DNA of 51,771 nucleotides from JAFGXT01 sp963677165 (lineage in GTDB: Bacteria; Verrucomicrobiota; Lentisphaeria; Victivallales; SZUA-371). Below the pieces are notes generated by a model. It saw nothing but the letters and a program-made list of their open reading frames with translations, ran no database searches and had not been told where the DNA came from. Each line of letters begins with the position of its first letter. Position 1 is the stretch's first letter. The stretch lies in contig CAXXSX010000003.1 in the NCBI GenBank assembly GCA_963677165.2, positions 1 to 51,771 of the forward strand. The letters are read 5' to 3'. Position numbers and translations under genes: made by a program. This document shows positions 8,624-17,571 of the stretch, one piece after another.

Positions 8624-10174
8624 TTATTTTTCGAATCTGCTTTTCAGTCGGTTTGATGCATCGCAGAAACTTTGATTGGGTTTATCTGGAAAATGTCTTA
8701 CGCAGCCTTTATGCTGGAACGGAACATGAACAATTATCGGATTAAAGCGATCACAAAGTTTTATCTCAATCGGCAGATAGTAATACGAGCCGGAGAATTC
8801 TCCTGGAACAACGGTCATTTCAACTTCCGCGATATTGGAATGTTTCGCGGTGAAAGTCATTTGATCGCATGGCATGGCCTGCCAGGAATCCGGTAGCATC
8901 AACCGAACTGATACAACTTTTTCAATAAACCTGACATGATCCATTTTGAGAGTGATTACCTTGGGCTCGCCGGGAACCACTTCCGGTCCGTCCTGGTAAT
9001 CAATCGTAAACTCTCCGTAGGGCAGCTCAAAGACTAGTCCGTAAGGCGATCTTTCCCAGATGCGTTTTTCAACCTGTTCCGAATTATTAAATGAAGCAAT
9101 ATAATCTTCGGAGAACTCGTTCGGACCATCAGTAAACTGTGGAAGAGTACGATTTTCAAACTGGGCGCTGAGAGCCTGTTCCATTACCCGGTCGGTCAGT
9201 TCGTTAAGGCTCTTGGGAATTGAAATCTGGTTGTTTCTTTCGTAGGTGTCGATGGAGCAGGTCTGGATGCTTTCGCCAATCGGTTCGATCCATTTTTCAG
9301 GAATGCCGGAACGTCCATACATGATTCCGAGGATTGCACCCGCAGTACCCGCAGTACAGTCGGTATCGTCGCCGCAGTTGGTGGCGATGCATACGGTTTT
9401 GCCGAAATCGCCTTCGCCATAAAGTAAACCGATCACCGTGTAACCGATGTTGGCAGGAGCCTGGAACCAACCGAGGTCTTCGCTGTCTTTTACCATGGCT
9501 TCACGTGCGGCAATAAAATCTTTGCCATTGTCATAATATTCGCAGGCAAGATTGACGCTTCGGGCGATACGGCAGTCAGCCGGAATCATGGACAGTCCGA
9601 TTTTGATCAGTTCCCTGATATCGTTAATGACAAAGGCGGCAGACTCCAGCGTGGCGGTGAACAATTCGGCATAGATACCTTCTCCGCAGTGGTCGCAGCA
9701 GGAGTCATAATAAGCAAACTGAGCGGCCTCATGAGGCGAGCCCGGGAAGATACACGCCCATACTTCAGAACGGATCCAGGCGCCGTTACTATATTTCCAG
9801 ATATCGTTGTTGCAGGAACCAGATAGTGGCGGGATCAGTCCGTTGCGGATATTGGATTTGCATACGCCGTATTCGTTCCAGGGGCCGGTGATGTGGGTTA
9901 GCCAGTATTCTCCCAGAATGCGTTCGTTAAGATGGTATATGCCGTTTTCCTCCGCAGCCAGGAGCCAAATCAACTGAAGGTCGAGGTCATCATTTGGCAG
10001 TGGATTGCCGTCCAGTTTGTGAGTGTAGAAAGTGGCGTTGTTCATTTCACGGCGTCCTTCAAAAGGAGTTCCCATGGTTCCGCCGATGTTTTTCCCGGTC
10101 CAGCAGCCCAGAACTTTGTCGCGATAAGTTTCCCGATTCAACTTTTGAGTTGAGGGTATGAATGAGTCGAACAT
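8624..10174 (-). CDS. ADP-ribosylglycohydrolase family protein
   Basis: 516 residues. The N-terminal ~330 residues form the all-helical ADP-ribosylglycohydrolase fold: 'YRDKVLGCWTGKNIGG' at the start, an acidic 'NDDLDLQLIW' metal-ligand motif, and the hallmark 'GDDTDCTAGTAGAILG' at 268-283. The family uses two Mg ions to remove ADP-ribose from proteins or small molecules; some members act on other ribosides. A beta-rich extension (~370-500) of unknown role follows, which is longer than the minimal family. GGAG lies 8 bp before ATG10174, and a hairpin terminator follows. It appears to be a single-gene unit. Confidence 0.88.
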   Translation of the reverse strand: MFDSFIPSTQKLNRETYRDKVLGCWTGKNIGGTMGTPFEGRREMNNATFYTHKLDGNPLPNDDLDLQLIWLLAAEENGIYHLNERILGEYWLTHITGPWNEYGVCKSNIRNGLIPPLSGSCNNDIWKYSNGAWIRSEVWACIFPGSPHEAAQFAYYDSCCDHCGEGIYAELFTATLESAAFVINDIRELIKIGLSMIPADCRIARSVNLACEYYDNGKDFIAAREAMVKDSEDLGWFQAPANIGYTVIGLLYGEGDFGKTVCIATNCGDDTDCTAGTAGAILGIMYGRSGIPEKWIEPIGESIQTCSIDTYERNNQISIPKSLNELTDRVMEQALSAQFENRTLPQFTDGPNEFSEDYIASFNNSEQVEKRIWERSPYGLVFELPYGEFTIDYQDGPEVVPGEPKVITLKMDHVRFIEKVVSVRLMLPDSWQAMPCDQMTFTAKHSNIAEVEMTVVPGEFSGSYYYLPIEIKLCDRFNPIIVHVPFQHKGCVRHFPDKPNQSFCDASNRLKSRFEK

Positions 10175-10310
10175 AATAAGTCTCCATTTTTCCCGATTAT
10201 TTACATTTCAGGAGTTTTTCCTGTTATCATTAATTATAATCAGAAAAAATGAAAAAAACTTGTACTATCCGGTCATTTTGTGGTGTTATTGGTGAAAATT
10301 ATGGGATGAA

Positions 10311-10829
10311 TTAGTTGGATTGGATTCGATTGACGATGTCAGTCGTCGAAAAGCCTTCGACAAACGGGATGAATTCGAAATCGACTCCGATACTGAGCAG
10401 AGCGGCTTTTTCTTCCGTGTTGATGTTATCAATATTATAGTCTCCGCCTTTGACGTATACATCCGGTTTGAGCTTCAAAAATTGCTCGGTACATCGTTGG
10501 GAATCAAACATTACAACGGCGTCAACGCATTCCAGACTGCAAAGCATGTAGGCACGATTATATTCATCAATGATTGGCCGGGTCGGGCCCTTTAGATCCT
10601 GTACCGATTTATCGGAATTGATCAGCACGAGCATGGCGTCTCCGCAGCAGCGTGCTTTGTAAAGGTATTCGGCATGGCCCCGATGGAGAATATCAAAACA
10701 GCCGTTGGTTACAACCAGTCTGCGGTTTTCGGAACGCAAAGACTTACGCCATGTACAGGCATTGTCAAGTGTCATTATAAGCGAGGATGGATCAGCCGGA
10801 ACTGATGTCATAATATGATTCCCTTTCAT
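10311..10829 (-). CDS. rfaE2: D-glycero-beta-D-manno-heptose 1-phosphate adenylyltransferase-like (RfaE2/HldE C-domain)
   Basis: Single-domain nucleotidyltransferase of 172 residues. It shows 'NGCFDILHRGHAEYL' (HxGH nucleotide-binding motif, His49 and His52), 'VKGGDYNID' and 'FVEGFSTTDIV', the pattern of the cytidylyltransferase-fold half of HldE/RfaE. The sugar kinase half is absent, so it would work with a separate kinase to make ADP-heptose or a related activated sugar. The first ATG (10829) overlaps the stop of the TadE-like gene as ATGA, suggesting coupled translation; an ATG at 10811 is an alternative start with a GGGA upstream. Confidence 0.8.
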   Translation of the reverse strand: MKGNHIMTSVPADPSSLIMTLDNACTWRKSLRSENRRLVVTNGCFDILHRGHAEYLYKARCCGDAMLVLINSDKSVQDLKGPTRPIIDEYNRAYMLCSLECVDAVVMFDSQRCTEQFLKLKPDVYVKGGDYNIDNINTEEKAALLSIGVDFEFIPFVEGFSTTDIVNRIQSN

Positions 10830-11374
10830 TCATTTGAGATCGCGTCGTACATATAATTTGCTTCGGTAACATCAAAGTCGGAATTGCTGAAAATCAGCGC
10901 CTTAAACACCTCATTCATTGAAGCGATATAATCTTCACTGGTTACGATATCGTCACCCTCTTCTGTATATTCTCTCAGGTTTGCCAGTTCCCAGAATATA
11001 CTTGTTGTCGGGAGGTCTTTGAATTCGTTGTTTAGGACGTAGGTCTTATCTGAAAGATCAACATCTTCCATTGTCAGTGTGTCACTAAATATAGTCGTTG
11101 TTGTGGTGTCTAAAGTATAAGAATCATCACCGGTCATGCCCATCTGATCGTCTCCGGTGTTCCATTTTAGGATGGATTGACCGCCGGGGGTTCCCGTTGT
11201 ATCATCGGTGTTGACTATACTTCGGGCTGTGTTGCTTCTGACCGTGACTAGATTGGAAATTCGTTCTGTTCCTACGGCAGAAAACAGAATCAGCGTAGAG
11301 AACAGCGTCATAATACCAATCATTCCACAAACCATTTCTACCATGGCTTGACCCTGTTGACTACTCTTTTTCAT
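10826..11374 (-). CDS. TadE-like pseudopilin
   Basis: 182 residues starting 'GQAMVEMVCGMIGIMTL', the TadE/TadG-like pattern of a 'GQA.VE' motif leading into one hydrophobic helix (~12-35). The rest is Asp/Thr-rich and probably lies outside the membrane. TadE-type proteins are minor pseudopilins of Flp/Tad systems, but no other tad gene is present. The ATG has AGGAG ten bases upstream. It lies between the dCMP deaminase and heptose nucleotidyltransferase genes and overlaps the latter by four bases. Confidence 0.6.
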   Translation of the reverse strand: MKKSSQQGQAMVEMVCGMIGIMTLFSTLILFSAVGTERISNLVTVRSNTARSIVNTDDTTGTPGGQSILKWNTGDDQMGMTGDDSYTLDTTTTTIFSDTLTMEDVDLSDKTYVLNNEFKDLPTTSIFWELANLREYTEEGDDIVTSEDYIASMNEVFKALIFSNSDFDVTEANYMYDAISNE

Positions 11375-11485
11375 GTTAATAACTCCTTGTTAATTAAGAA
11401 TTAAGAATTAAAAAGCATAAAACTCAATACTCAATAACTTAAAACTTAACTAACTTACTATATTTCGTAATCGGTATGATGTCAA

Positions 11486-11950
11486 TTAGTCATCCAGTGC
11501 CCGGAGAATAACTCCTGCTTGTTTCAGCAGTGAACTGGATATATCGTCAATTGTATAGTGCTGATGGTATACGACTTCACGTATTCCCGAATTGATTATC
11601 ATTTTCGCACAAAGTAAACACGGACTGAACGTTGTATATAATGTTGCGTCCTTTACGGATATACCGTGATATGCCGCTTGAACAATGGCATTTTCTTCAC
11701 CATGACTACAAATGCATTCGGTAAGACCTTCGCCCGACGGCGTATCTGAATTGCAACGCGGGCATCCACCGTCACAGCAATTTGTGATACCGCGTGGAGT
11801 TCCGTTGTATCCGGTTGAAATGATTCGCTGATCTTTTACGATAACCGCGGCTACCTGACGGCGGCAGCAGTTGCTTCGTCTAGCGGCAACGTGCGCTATT
11901 TCCATGAAGTAGTGGTCCCAATCCGGACGTTCAAGTTTTGTCGACGCCAT
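11486..11950 (-). CDS. Deoxycytidylate (dCMP) deaminase, ComEB-like
   Basis: 154 residues of the zinc cytidine deaminase fold. Zn ligands and catalytic Glu are visible as His83-Gly-Glu85 ('HGEENAIV') and Cys111/Cys114 ('SPCLLCAK'). An extra Cys-rich insertion ('NCCDGGCPRC') is typical of dCMP deaminases with a second zinc site. 'GYNGTPRGITNC' is the conserved substrate loop. It converts dCMP to dUMP for thymidylate synthesis. A perfect 8-bp-arm palindrome lies just upstream (11981-11999). Confidence 0.9.
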   Translation of the reverse strand: MASTKLERPDWDHYFMEIAHVAARRSNCCRRQVAAVIVKDQRIISTGYNGTPRGITNCCDGGCPRCNSDTPSGEGLTECICSHGEENAIVQAAYHGISVKDATLYTTFSPCLLCAKMIINSGIREVVYHQHYTIDDISSSLLKQAGVILRALDD

Positions 11951-11980
11951 TTATAACACCTTTGTATTGCTTAATATAAG

Positions 11981-11999
11981 ATTTCGATGCAATCGAAAT
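11981..11999. promoter_or_regulatory. Palindrome upstream of the dCMP deaminase gene, possible operator
   Basis: ATTTCGAT and ATCGAAAT form perfect 8-bp arms around GCA, about 30 bp before the deaminase start. A TATATT on the minus strand (11972-11977) could be a -10 element just downstream. The binding protein is unknown. Confidence 0.35.
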
Positions 12000-12022
12000 A
12001 TAACGCCTTTTATAAATAAATA

Positions 12023-12056
12023 CACATTAACTGTAATTTTTTTTACAGTTAATGTG
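12023..12056 (-). terminator. Strong hairpin terminator after the AraC gene
   Basis: A perfect 14-bp stem (CACATTAACTGTAA with its complement) has a 6-base A/T loop, 47 bp beyond the AraC stop. The following minus-strand sequence is A/T-rich. It separates the AraC gene from the deaminase gene. Confidence 0.65.
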
Positions 12057-12102
12057 ATTTTGCGGCGATAAAAAATTTAAACGCGAATTAAATCGATTGC
12101 TT

Positions 12103-12906
12103 TCAGGGCAAAATTAGAGTTTCTTTGTAATGACGTGGAGAAAGGCCGATCTTCTTTTTAAATAGTTTTGAGAAGGATGCCTGATCTGGAAAACCGTATA
12201 TTGCAGCAAGTTCTTTTACTGAAATATTTTTATAACGCATGTATTTTGCCGCATGATGCATTCGTGTTTGCAGGAGAAAGTCATAGGGGGCCTGTCCGGT
12301 AAACTTTTTGAAAAGCTTTCTAAAATGACTGTAACTTAGACCATCATATTTCGCTATTTTTGCAAAATCCCATTCGACAAGCGGATCATTCTGCAGTTTC
12401 TTTACAATACCGTTTATAGTTTCCGAATACGGGTTGTCGGGCTTATGGTGATGTTGTGATTCAATTAATATTCCCAGCATTCGTTCCAGTTCAACAACAG
12501 CCAGCTGATGTCGTAATGCGTCATGAGAGTTCTTATGAGAAATTAGAGAGTCAAAACACTCTCCGAAGGAAACGGGATCTTGTACTTTAGTGAAACCCAA
12601 TGGTGCCAAAGGCATAAATCCCTGTTCTATAATTCGTTGTGCCCGATTGCCGATAAAGCCCAGCCAGCCGTGATGCCAGCAGGAACCATCTACAAAACCA
12701 TAGTTATAATGATGATCCGGATGGAGTATATAAACTACCGGAGCTTGTAATATTACTTTTTCTCCATGATCTTTTGCGAAAAAGATTGTACCTTCGCGAT
12801 CATATTGAATTGAATAAAACTGGGGGAAACGGTTGTTAATCGGTGGATGCTGACAATTTGCGACATCCGCCCCTCCAATAAAAGTTAAATCATCATAATA
12901 TGCCAT
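12103..12906 (-). CDS. AraC-family transcriptional regulator
   Basis: 267 residues. The C-terminal ~100 residues contain the two helix-turn-helix motifs of AraC/XylS regulators ('DFAKIAKYDGLSYSHFRKLF' and 'SVKELAAIYGFPDQASFSKL', ending 'KKKIGLSPRHYKE'). The N-terminal part is a cupin-like ligand domain with a His/Trp-rich strand ('HPDHHYNYGF', 'SCWHHGWLGF'). It is divergent from the URO-D-like gene across 139 bp, so it probably controls that gene and perhaps itself; the effector is unknown. Confidence 0.88.
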   Translation of the reverse strand: MAYYDDLTFIGGADVANCQHPPINNRFPQFYSIQYDREGTIFFAKDHGEKVILQAPVVYILHPDHHYNYGFVDGSCWHHGWLGFIGNRAQRIIEQGFMPLAPLGFTKVQDPVSFGECFDSLISHKNSHDALRHQLAVVELERMLGILIESQHHHKPDNPYSETINGIVKKLQNDPLVEWDFAKIAKYDGLSYSHFRKLFKKFTGQAPYDFLLQTRMHHAAKYMRYKNISVKELAAIYGFPDQASFSKLFKKKIGLSPRHYKETLILP

Positions 12907-12931
12907 GATCTATCTCTCATAATGTTATATT

Positions 12932-12945
12932 TGTCAAATGTGACA
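12932..12945. promoter_or_regulatory. Inverted repeat in the araC / URO-D-like divergent region
   Basis: TGTCA-N4-TGACA lies 26 bp upstream of the AraC start in the 139-bp divergent region. It could be an operator, although AraC proteins usually bind direct repeats. Confidence 0.25.
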
Positions 12946-13045
12946 TGTTTTTGATTATATCAGCCATTTATTTATATATTAAACAGAATAACTTATTATA
13001 TATCTCTGAATCAAATTTAACAAATAAAATCAGGATGGTTGTGGG

Positions 13046-14305
13046 ATGAAAAGTATAACATCGAAGGACAGGCGAATTTTACGTGAACTGGCAAAACTGA
13101 AACGTGACCGTGTTGAATCTGTTGAAAATCAGCAACGTCGTGAAGATTGGTATCGTCTGGATGATTCAACACAAGACAGCAGGCCGATGCTTCTTGCTGA
13201 ATTTGCCGGAGTGAATGATGTGGAAAAGCCATTCAATCCAGACGCTTTGGAATGTGAAAGTGAACTGGCTAGAACTATTGAACAGGGGTTTCGGTGGATG
13301 TTTTTTATCTTTGATAATTTAAAGGACGATCATGTTTTCGAACCCGTAATTAATATTCCATGGAAGGTCAAAGTCAGTGATTTTGGGGTTGAAGTCATAA
13401 GCCACAAAGTTGAAATCGACGGTCTTATGGGGGCCATAAATTGGGAACCTCCCATAAAAGATATTGACCGTGATTTTGACAAACTTAAGCATCGAAGTTA
13501 TTCGGTTGATCGTGAAGCGACTTTACGAGAGAAAGCGATACTTGAAGAAGTTTTTGACGGGATTCTTGATATAGGAATTCGCTGTAATTATTGGTGGACC
13601 TTAGGTATGACCGGTCAAGCTATCAAGCTTATTGGAATGGAAAACCTGATGATGTATATGTTCGATAATCCGCAAGGGCTTCATCGTCTAATGGCATTCT
13701 TGCATGACGATATTCTTGCTTATAGTAAATGGCTGGAGGACGAAGGTCTGTTAACCCTTAATAATCAGGACGATTATATTGGCTCTGGAAGTTTGGGGTA
13801 TTCCCGAGCTCTTCCCGCTTCGGGCGCACCTGTTGGTGGTCCTGTTCGCAGGAAGGATCAATGGGCTTTATTGGAATCCCAGGAAACGGTTGGAGTAGGA
13901 CCCGATCAATTTGAGGAATTTGTATTTCCCTATCAGAAGGATATAGCCGAATATTTCGGCAGGATTTATTATGGTTGTTGCGAACCGGTAAATACTCGTT
14001 GGCATGTTATCGAAAAGCTTGAAAATCTACAACGTGTTTCTGTTTCTCCCTGGTGTGATCAGGCATTTATGGGCGAAGTTTTAGGACGTCGATATGTCTT
14101 TTCTCGTAAACCGAATCCAACCTTGATCAGTACTGAGGTCTGGGACGAAGACGCAATTCGCGCTGATCTTCAATCAACGCTGAAGAGTGCAACGGGATGC
14201 CGTTTGGAAATCATAATGAAAGATGTTCATACTCTAAATAATGAACCCTGGCGTATCTCACGTTGGGTCGAGATCGCCAGGGAGGAAATAGCCAGACACT
14301 TTTGA
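13046..14305 (+). CDS. Uroporphyrinogen decarboxylase-like (URO-D superfamily) protein
   Basis: 419 residues with an ATG preceded by an AGGA/GGG-type site. The C-terminal half resembles the URO-D/methylcobamide:CoM methyltransferase superfamily barrel: 'YGCCEPVNTRWHVIEKLENL' then 'RVSVSPWCDQAFMGEVLG' and 'YVFSRKPNPTLIS', the order seen in URO-D-like proteins near catabolic genes. The N-terminal part ('REDWYRLDDSTQDSRPML') is not like haem-pathway HemE, so haem synthesis is unlikely; methyl transfer or decarboxylation in catabolism is a guess. It is divergent from the AraC regulator, and its stop lies only 10 bp from the convergent gcvPB stop. Confidence 0.55.
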   Translation: MKSITSKDRRILRELAKLKRDRVESVENQQRREDWYRLDDSTQDSRPMLLAEFAGVNDVEKPFNPDALECESELARTIEQGFRWMFFIFDNLKDDHVFEPVINIPWKVKVSDFGVEVISHKVEIDGLMGAINWEPPIKDIDRDFDKLKHRSYSVDREATLREKAILEEVFDGILDIGIRCNYWWTLGMTGQAIKLIGMENLMMYMFDNPQGLHRLMAFLHDDILAYSKWLEDEGLLTLNNQDDYIGSGSLGYSRALPASGAPVGGPVRRKDQWALLESQETVGVGPDQFEEFVFPYQKDIAEYFGRIYYGCCEPVNTRWHVIEKLENLQRVSVSPWCDQAFMGEVLGRRYVFSRKPNPTLISTEVWDEDAIRADLQSTLKSATGCRLEIIMKDVHTLNNEPWRISRWVEIAREEIARHF

Positions 14306-14315
14306 GAAAAGCTAT

Positions 14316-15761
14316 TTACGCTGTCAAATCCGGTTTTCTGGCTGCCTGGGTTTCATCCAGACGAGTGACCGGAGTTGTTAGCGGGCATTCCGTGATCGCT
14401 TCAGGATTGCTCTCGACCAGTTCTGCGATTTCAATCATGGCCTCAATGAACGTATCGAGCGTTTCCTTCGACTCAGTTTCGGTCGGCTCAATCATCAGAG
14501 CTTCCGGCACAATCAGCGGGAAGTACATGGTTGGCGGATGAATTCCGCGGTCGATCAGGGCTTTTGCCATATCAAGGGCGTGTACTCCTTTGTCAGCCTG
14601 GTTAGAGGCGGAGAACACGCATTCATGCATGCAGGTCCGGTCGTATTTCTGTTTGAAATACGGTGCGAGCTTTGTTCTGATGTAATTGGCATTAAGTACG
14701 GCATTTTCACTAACACGGACAATTCCTTCCCGTCCTAGCGTGAGCATATAGGCATAGGCGCGCAGTATGATACCGAAGTTGCCGTAGAATGGAGCTATGT
14801 AGCCAATACTCTTGCTTCGTTCGTATTCCAGGGCATAACTGCCGTCGGGACGTTTTTCAATGATTGATACCGGCAGGTACGGAACCAGGCATTCCGCTAC
14901 GCCGACCGGACCGGACCCCGGACCTCCGCCGCCATGCGGTGTCGAGAATGTCTTGTGCAGGTTGACGTGCATGACATCAAAACCGACATCACCAGGACGA
15001 AGGCGTCCCATAATTGCGTTAAGGTTGGCGCCGTCGCAGTAGACGAGTCCGCCTGCTTCATGTACGATTTCGCATATTTCTTTTACATTCGGGTCAAACA
15101 GTCCAAGCGTGTTAGGGCAGGTGAGCATCAGTCCGGCGGTATCGGGCCCGGCCTGTTTTTTCAGGTCTTCGAGATCTACATTGCCGTTTTCATCGGTTGC
15201 AACTTCCTGGGTTGTGAATCCTGCAACTGAGGCGCTGGCGGGGTTGGTGCCGTGTGCCGCGTCAGGAATCAGCATAACCTTGCGTTCGCTATTGCCGTGA
15301 TCTTTATGATAGGCCGCGATCAGCATGACTCCGCACAGTTCGCCGTGAGCTCCAGCCAGCGGCTGCATAGTGGCGCGGGAAAATCCGAGCAGTTCATTCA
15401 GAATCATTTCCGCTTCGTAGATGACTGCCAGTGCGCCCTGGGTCAGAGCCGAACCATGACGGAGTTGAGGCAGCAGCGGATGCAGGTCGGCAAAACCGGG
15501 CATGGATGCGATGCGTTCGTGCATTTTCGGGTTATACTTCATTGTACACGAACCCAATGGATAAAAGTTGGTGTCGACGCCCATATTTTTCCGGCTTAAC
15601 AGCGTAAAATGGCGCATTGCATCGAGTTCGCTGACTTCCGGCAGTTCAGCCGGAGTTTCACGCTTCAAAGTGTCCGGTATGGAATTGGCCTTTGGAACAT
15701 CAAGTTTGGGAACGGTAGATCCGCGGCGACCGGCTTTGCTTATATCAAAAATCAGTTTCAT
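14316..15761 (-). CDS. gcvPB: Glycine dehydrogenase (decarboxylating) subunit 2
   Basis: 481 residues, the usual length of the C-terminal half of split P-protein. The PLP-binding lysine is Lys270 in 'HVNLHKTFSTPHGGGGPG'; 'YPLGSCTMKYNP' and 'DAAHGTNPASASVAGF' are further signatures. Together with GcvPA it decarboxylates glycine and transfers the aminomethyl group to lipoyl-GcvH. Its ATG overlaps the gcvPA stop (ATGA), so the two subunits are translationally coupled. Confidence 0.97.
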   Translation of the reverse strand: MKLIFDISKAGRRGSTVPKLDVPKANSIPDTLKRETPAELPEVSELDAMRHFTLLSRKNMGVDTNFYPLGSCTMKYNPKMHERIASMPGFADLHPLLPQLRHGSALTQGALAVIYEAEMILNELLGFSRATMQPLAGAHGELCGVMLIAAYHKDHGNSERKVMLIPDAAHGTNPASASVAGFTTQEVATDENGNVDLEDLKKQAGPDTAGLMLTCPNTLGLFDPNVKEICEIVHEAGGLVYCDGANLNAIMGRLRPGDVGFDVMHVNLHKTFSTPHGGGGPGSGPVGVAECLVPYLPVSIIEKRPDGSYALEYERSKSIGYIAPFYGNFGIILRAYAYMLTLGREGIVRVSENAVLNANYIRTKLAPYFKQKYDRTCMHECVFSASNQADKGVHALDMAKALIDRGIHPPTMYFPLIVPEALMIEPTETESKETLDTFIEAMIEIAELVESNPEAITECPLTTPVTRLDETQAARKPDLTA

Positions 15762-17089
15762 ATTACGGCCTCCAGTGCGGTTGCTAGGGATTTTATTTCT
15801 TCACGGGTACGTTTTTCTGTAATCGCGATCAGCAACTGGTCACTGCGGTCAGGATAATATCTTCCCAGCGGGAATCCGGCGGCAAAGCCTTTGTCGATCA
15901 GGCGACCAACGACTTCGGAGGCGTCTCCCGGAACTTTAATGACAAATTCATTGAAGAACGGTTCATCTCCGACCGCTTCTACTCCATCAATTTTAAGCAG
16001 TTCGTTGCGGGCGAAGACCGCCTTTGAAGCGCAGAGTTCCGCCACATCGATCATACCTTGTTTTCCCATGCACGACATATAAACAAGTGCCGACAGGGCG
16101 CAGAGACTTTCATTACTGCAGATATTGGACATGGCATGTTCGCGTCGAATATGCTGTTCACGAGCCTGCAGGGTCAGTACAAAACCGGGTTTGCCGTTTT
16201 TATCTACTGTGCGTCCGCAGATTCGCCCCGGCATACGGCGCATATGTTTTTGCTGTACACCCATGATTCCCAAATAGGGGCCGCCAAAACTGAGCGGAAT
16301 TCCCAGGCTTTGTCCTTCCGCGGTTACAATATCGAATCCCATTTCGCCCGGAGTTTTCAAGAGAGACAGTGCTTGCGGATAGGTCGAGCAGATGGCAAGC
16401 GCTTTGCCCTCATGAATTTTATCTACAAACGCGGTCCAGTCTTCTACTGTTCCGAATACATTGGGATACTGGATAATTACACACGCGGTAGCGTCATCCA
16501 CTGCTTCCAGAAGTTGTTTCTGGGCTGATTTTACGCCGTCGGTTGAAATTTCAACTAGTTCAATTTCAAGGTTGCTGCTGTAGCAGTCGATCATTTTACG
16601 GAAGATCGGCGAAACGGCCCCGGAAATAACCGCACGGCGTTTACGGGTAATTCTCACCGCCATCATCATTGCTTCGAACAGCGCGGTGCCGCCATCGTAA
16701 AGGGAGGCATTGACAACCGGCATGCCGGTCAGTCGTGAGATGGCGGATTGATATTCGTAAATTGCCTGAAGAGTTCCCTGAGAAGCTTCGGGCTGATATG
16801 GAGTATAGGCCGTGTAGAATTCCGAGCGTCCGGTAATTTCGCTTACCGCGGCCGGGATAATGTGATCATAGTAACCAAGTCCGACAAAATTTACCAGGTG
16901 GGTATGATTTTTACCCGCCAGTTGGCGTAATTTACTGGTAACTTCAAATTCGGATTGTCCTTCCGGCAGATTTAGCGCCGGAGGAGGAAAATTAAGACCT
17001 GCGCTGGTCCAGAGTTCGTCAAAACTGCTGAGTCCAGTGGTATCAAGCATTGCTTGACGGTCAGCGTCGGTGTTGGCTACATACGGCAC
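15758..17089 (-). CDS. gcvPA: Glycine dehydrogenase (decarboxylating) subunit 1
   Basis: 443 residues, the N-terminal half of split P-protein. It has 'GLGYYDHIIPAAVSEI', 'FYTAYTPYQPEASQGTLQAI' and 'NASLYDGGTALFEAMMMA', all typical of GcvPA. The start is GTG17089, preceded by GGGGG with a 7-base gap, giving the expected 'PYVANTDADRQ' N-terminus. It is immediately upstream of gcvPB. It follows gcvH on the same strand but is separated from it by a terminator hairpin, so it may have its own promoter. Confidence 0.96.
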   Translation of the reverse strand: MPYVANTDADRQAMLDTTGLSSFDELWTSAGLNFPPPALNLPEGQSEFEVTSKLRQLAGKNHTHLVNFVGLGYYDHIIPAAVSEITGRSEFYTAYTPYQPEASQGTLQAIYEYQSAISRLTGMPVVNASLYDGGTALFEAMMMAVRITRKRRAVISGAVSPIFRKMIDCYSSNLEIELVEISTDGVKSAQKQLLEAVDDATACVIIQYPNVFGTVEDWTAFVDKIHEGKALAICSTYPQALSLLKTPGEMGFDIVTAEGQSLGIPLSFGGPYLGIMGVQQKHMRRMPGRICGRTVDKNGKPGFVLTLQAREQHIRREHAMSNICSNESLCALSALVYMSCMGKQGMIDVAELCASKAVFARNELLKIDGVEAVGDEPFFNEFVIKVPGDASEVVGRLIDKGFAAGFPLGRYYPDRSDQLLIAITEKRTREEIKSLATALEAVI

Positions 17090-17147
17090 TGGTATACCCC
17101 CATTTGATTTTGATTTATAAAATATATTTGATTGTCAAGTAAACAAA

Positions 17148-17179
17148 ATTCCGCGTCTATAACGAAGGTGACGCGGAAT
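17148..17179 (-). terminator. Rho-independent terminator after gcvH
   Basis: A 10-bp perfect stem (ATTCCGCGTC with GACGCGGAAT) is followed on the minus strand by TTTTGTTT. It sits between gcvH and gcvPA, which share the same direction. Confidence 0.75.
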
Positions 17180-17196
17180 ATATAATGTCGGGAAAA

Positions 17197-17571
17197 TTAG
17201 TCGGCGTTTTCTTCAAGGAATTTTGCGTAAGCCTTTTCATCCATAAGGCTTTTGATGTCTTCCTGGTTTTCCAAATCAAATTTACAGATCCAGGCTTCTG
17301 TTTCAGCTGATTCATTGATCAGTTCGGGGCTGTCTTCAAGATCAGAATTGACTTCAAGTACTTTACCGCTGATTGGTGCGTAAATATCGGAGGCGGCTTT
17401 TACTGATTCGATTACTCCAAGAGTATCTCCTTCATTGTAAAATTCATCTTCCTGCGGAAGTTCAATGTAAGTAATATCTCCAAGCTCATCAGCCGCGTGT
17501 TGAGAAATTCCAGCCCATACGACTCCGTCCTTTACTTCTACCCATTCATGCTCTTTTGTGAAATACTTCAT
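17197..17571 (-). CDS. gcvH: Glycine cleavage system H protein
   Basis: 124 residues. The lipoyl attachment lysine is Lys58 in 'GVIESVKAASDIYAP', with the N-terminal 'YFTKEHEWVEV' and 'LPQEDEFYNEGDTLG' signatures. The lipoylated protein carries the aminomethyl group between P- and T-proteins and passes electrons to dihydrolipoamide dehydrogenase. GAGGG lies 7 bases before the ATG. It is followed by its own terminator. No gcvT or lipoate gene lies in the window. Confidence 0.96.
   Translation of the reverse strand: MKYFTKEHEWVEVKDGVVWAGISQHAADELGDITYIELPQEDEFYNEGDTLGVIESVKAASDIYAPISGKVLEVNSDLEDSPELINESAETEAWICKFDLENQEDIKSLMDEKAYAKFLEENAD

Noticed and set aside
17090..17140. TTGACA upstream of gcvPA as a promoter
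   Set aside because: A good -35 is present, but the best -10-like TATAAA is only 13 bp away, too short for normal spacing; no acceptable -10 at 16-18 bp.
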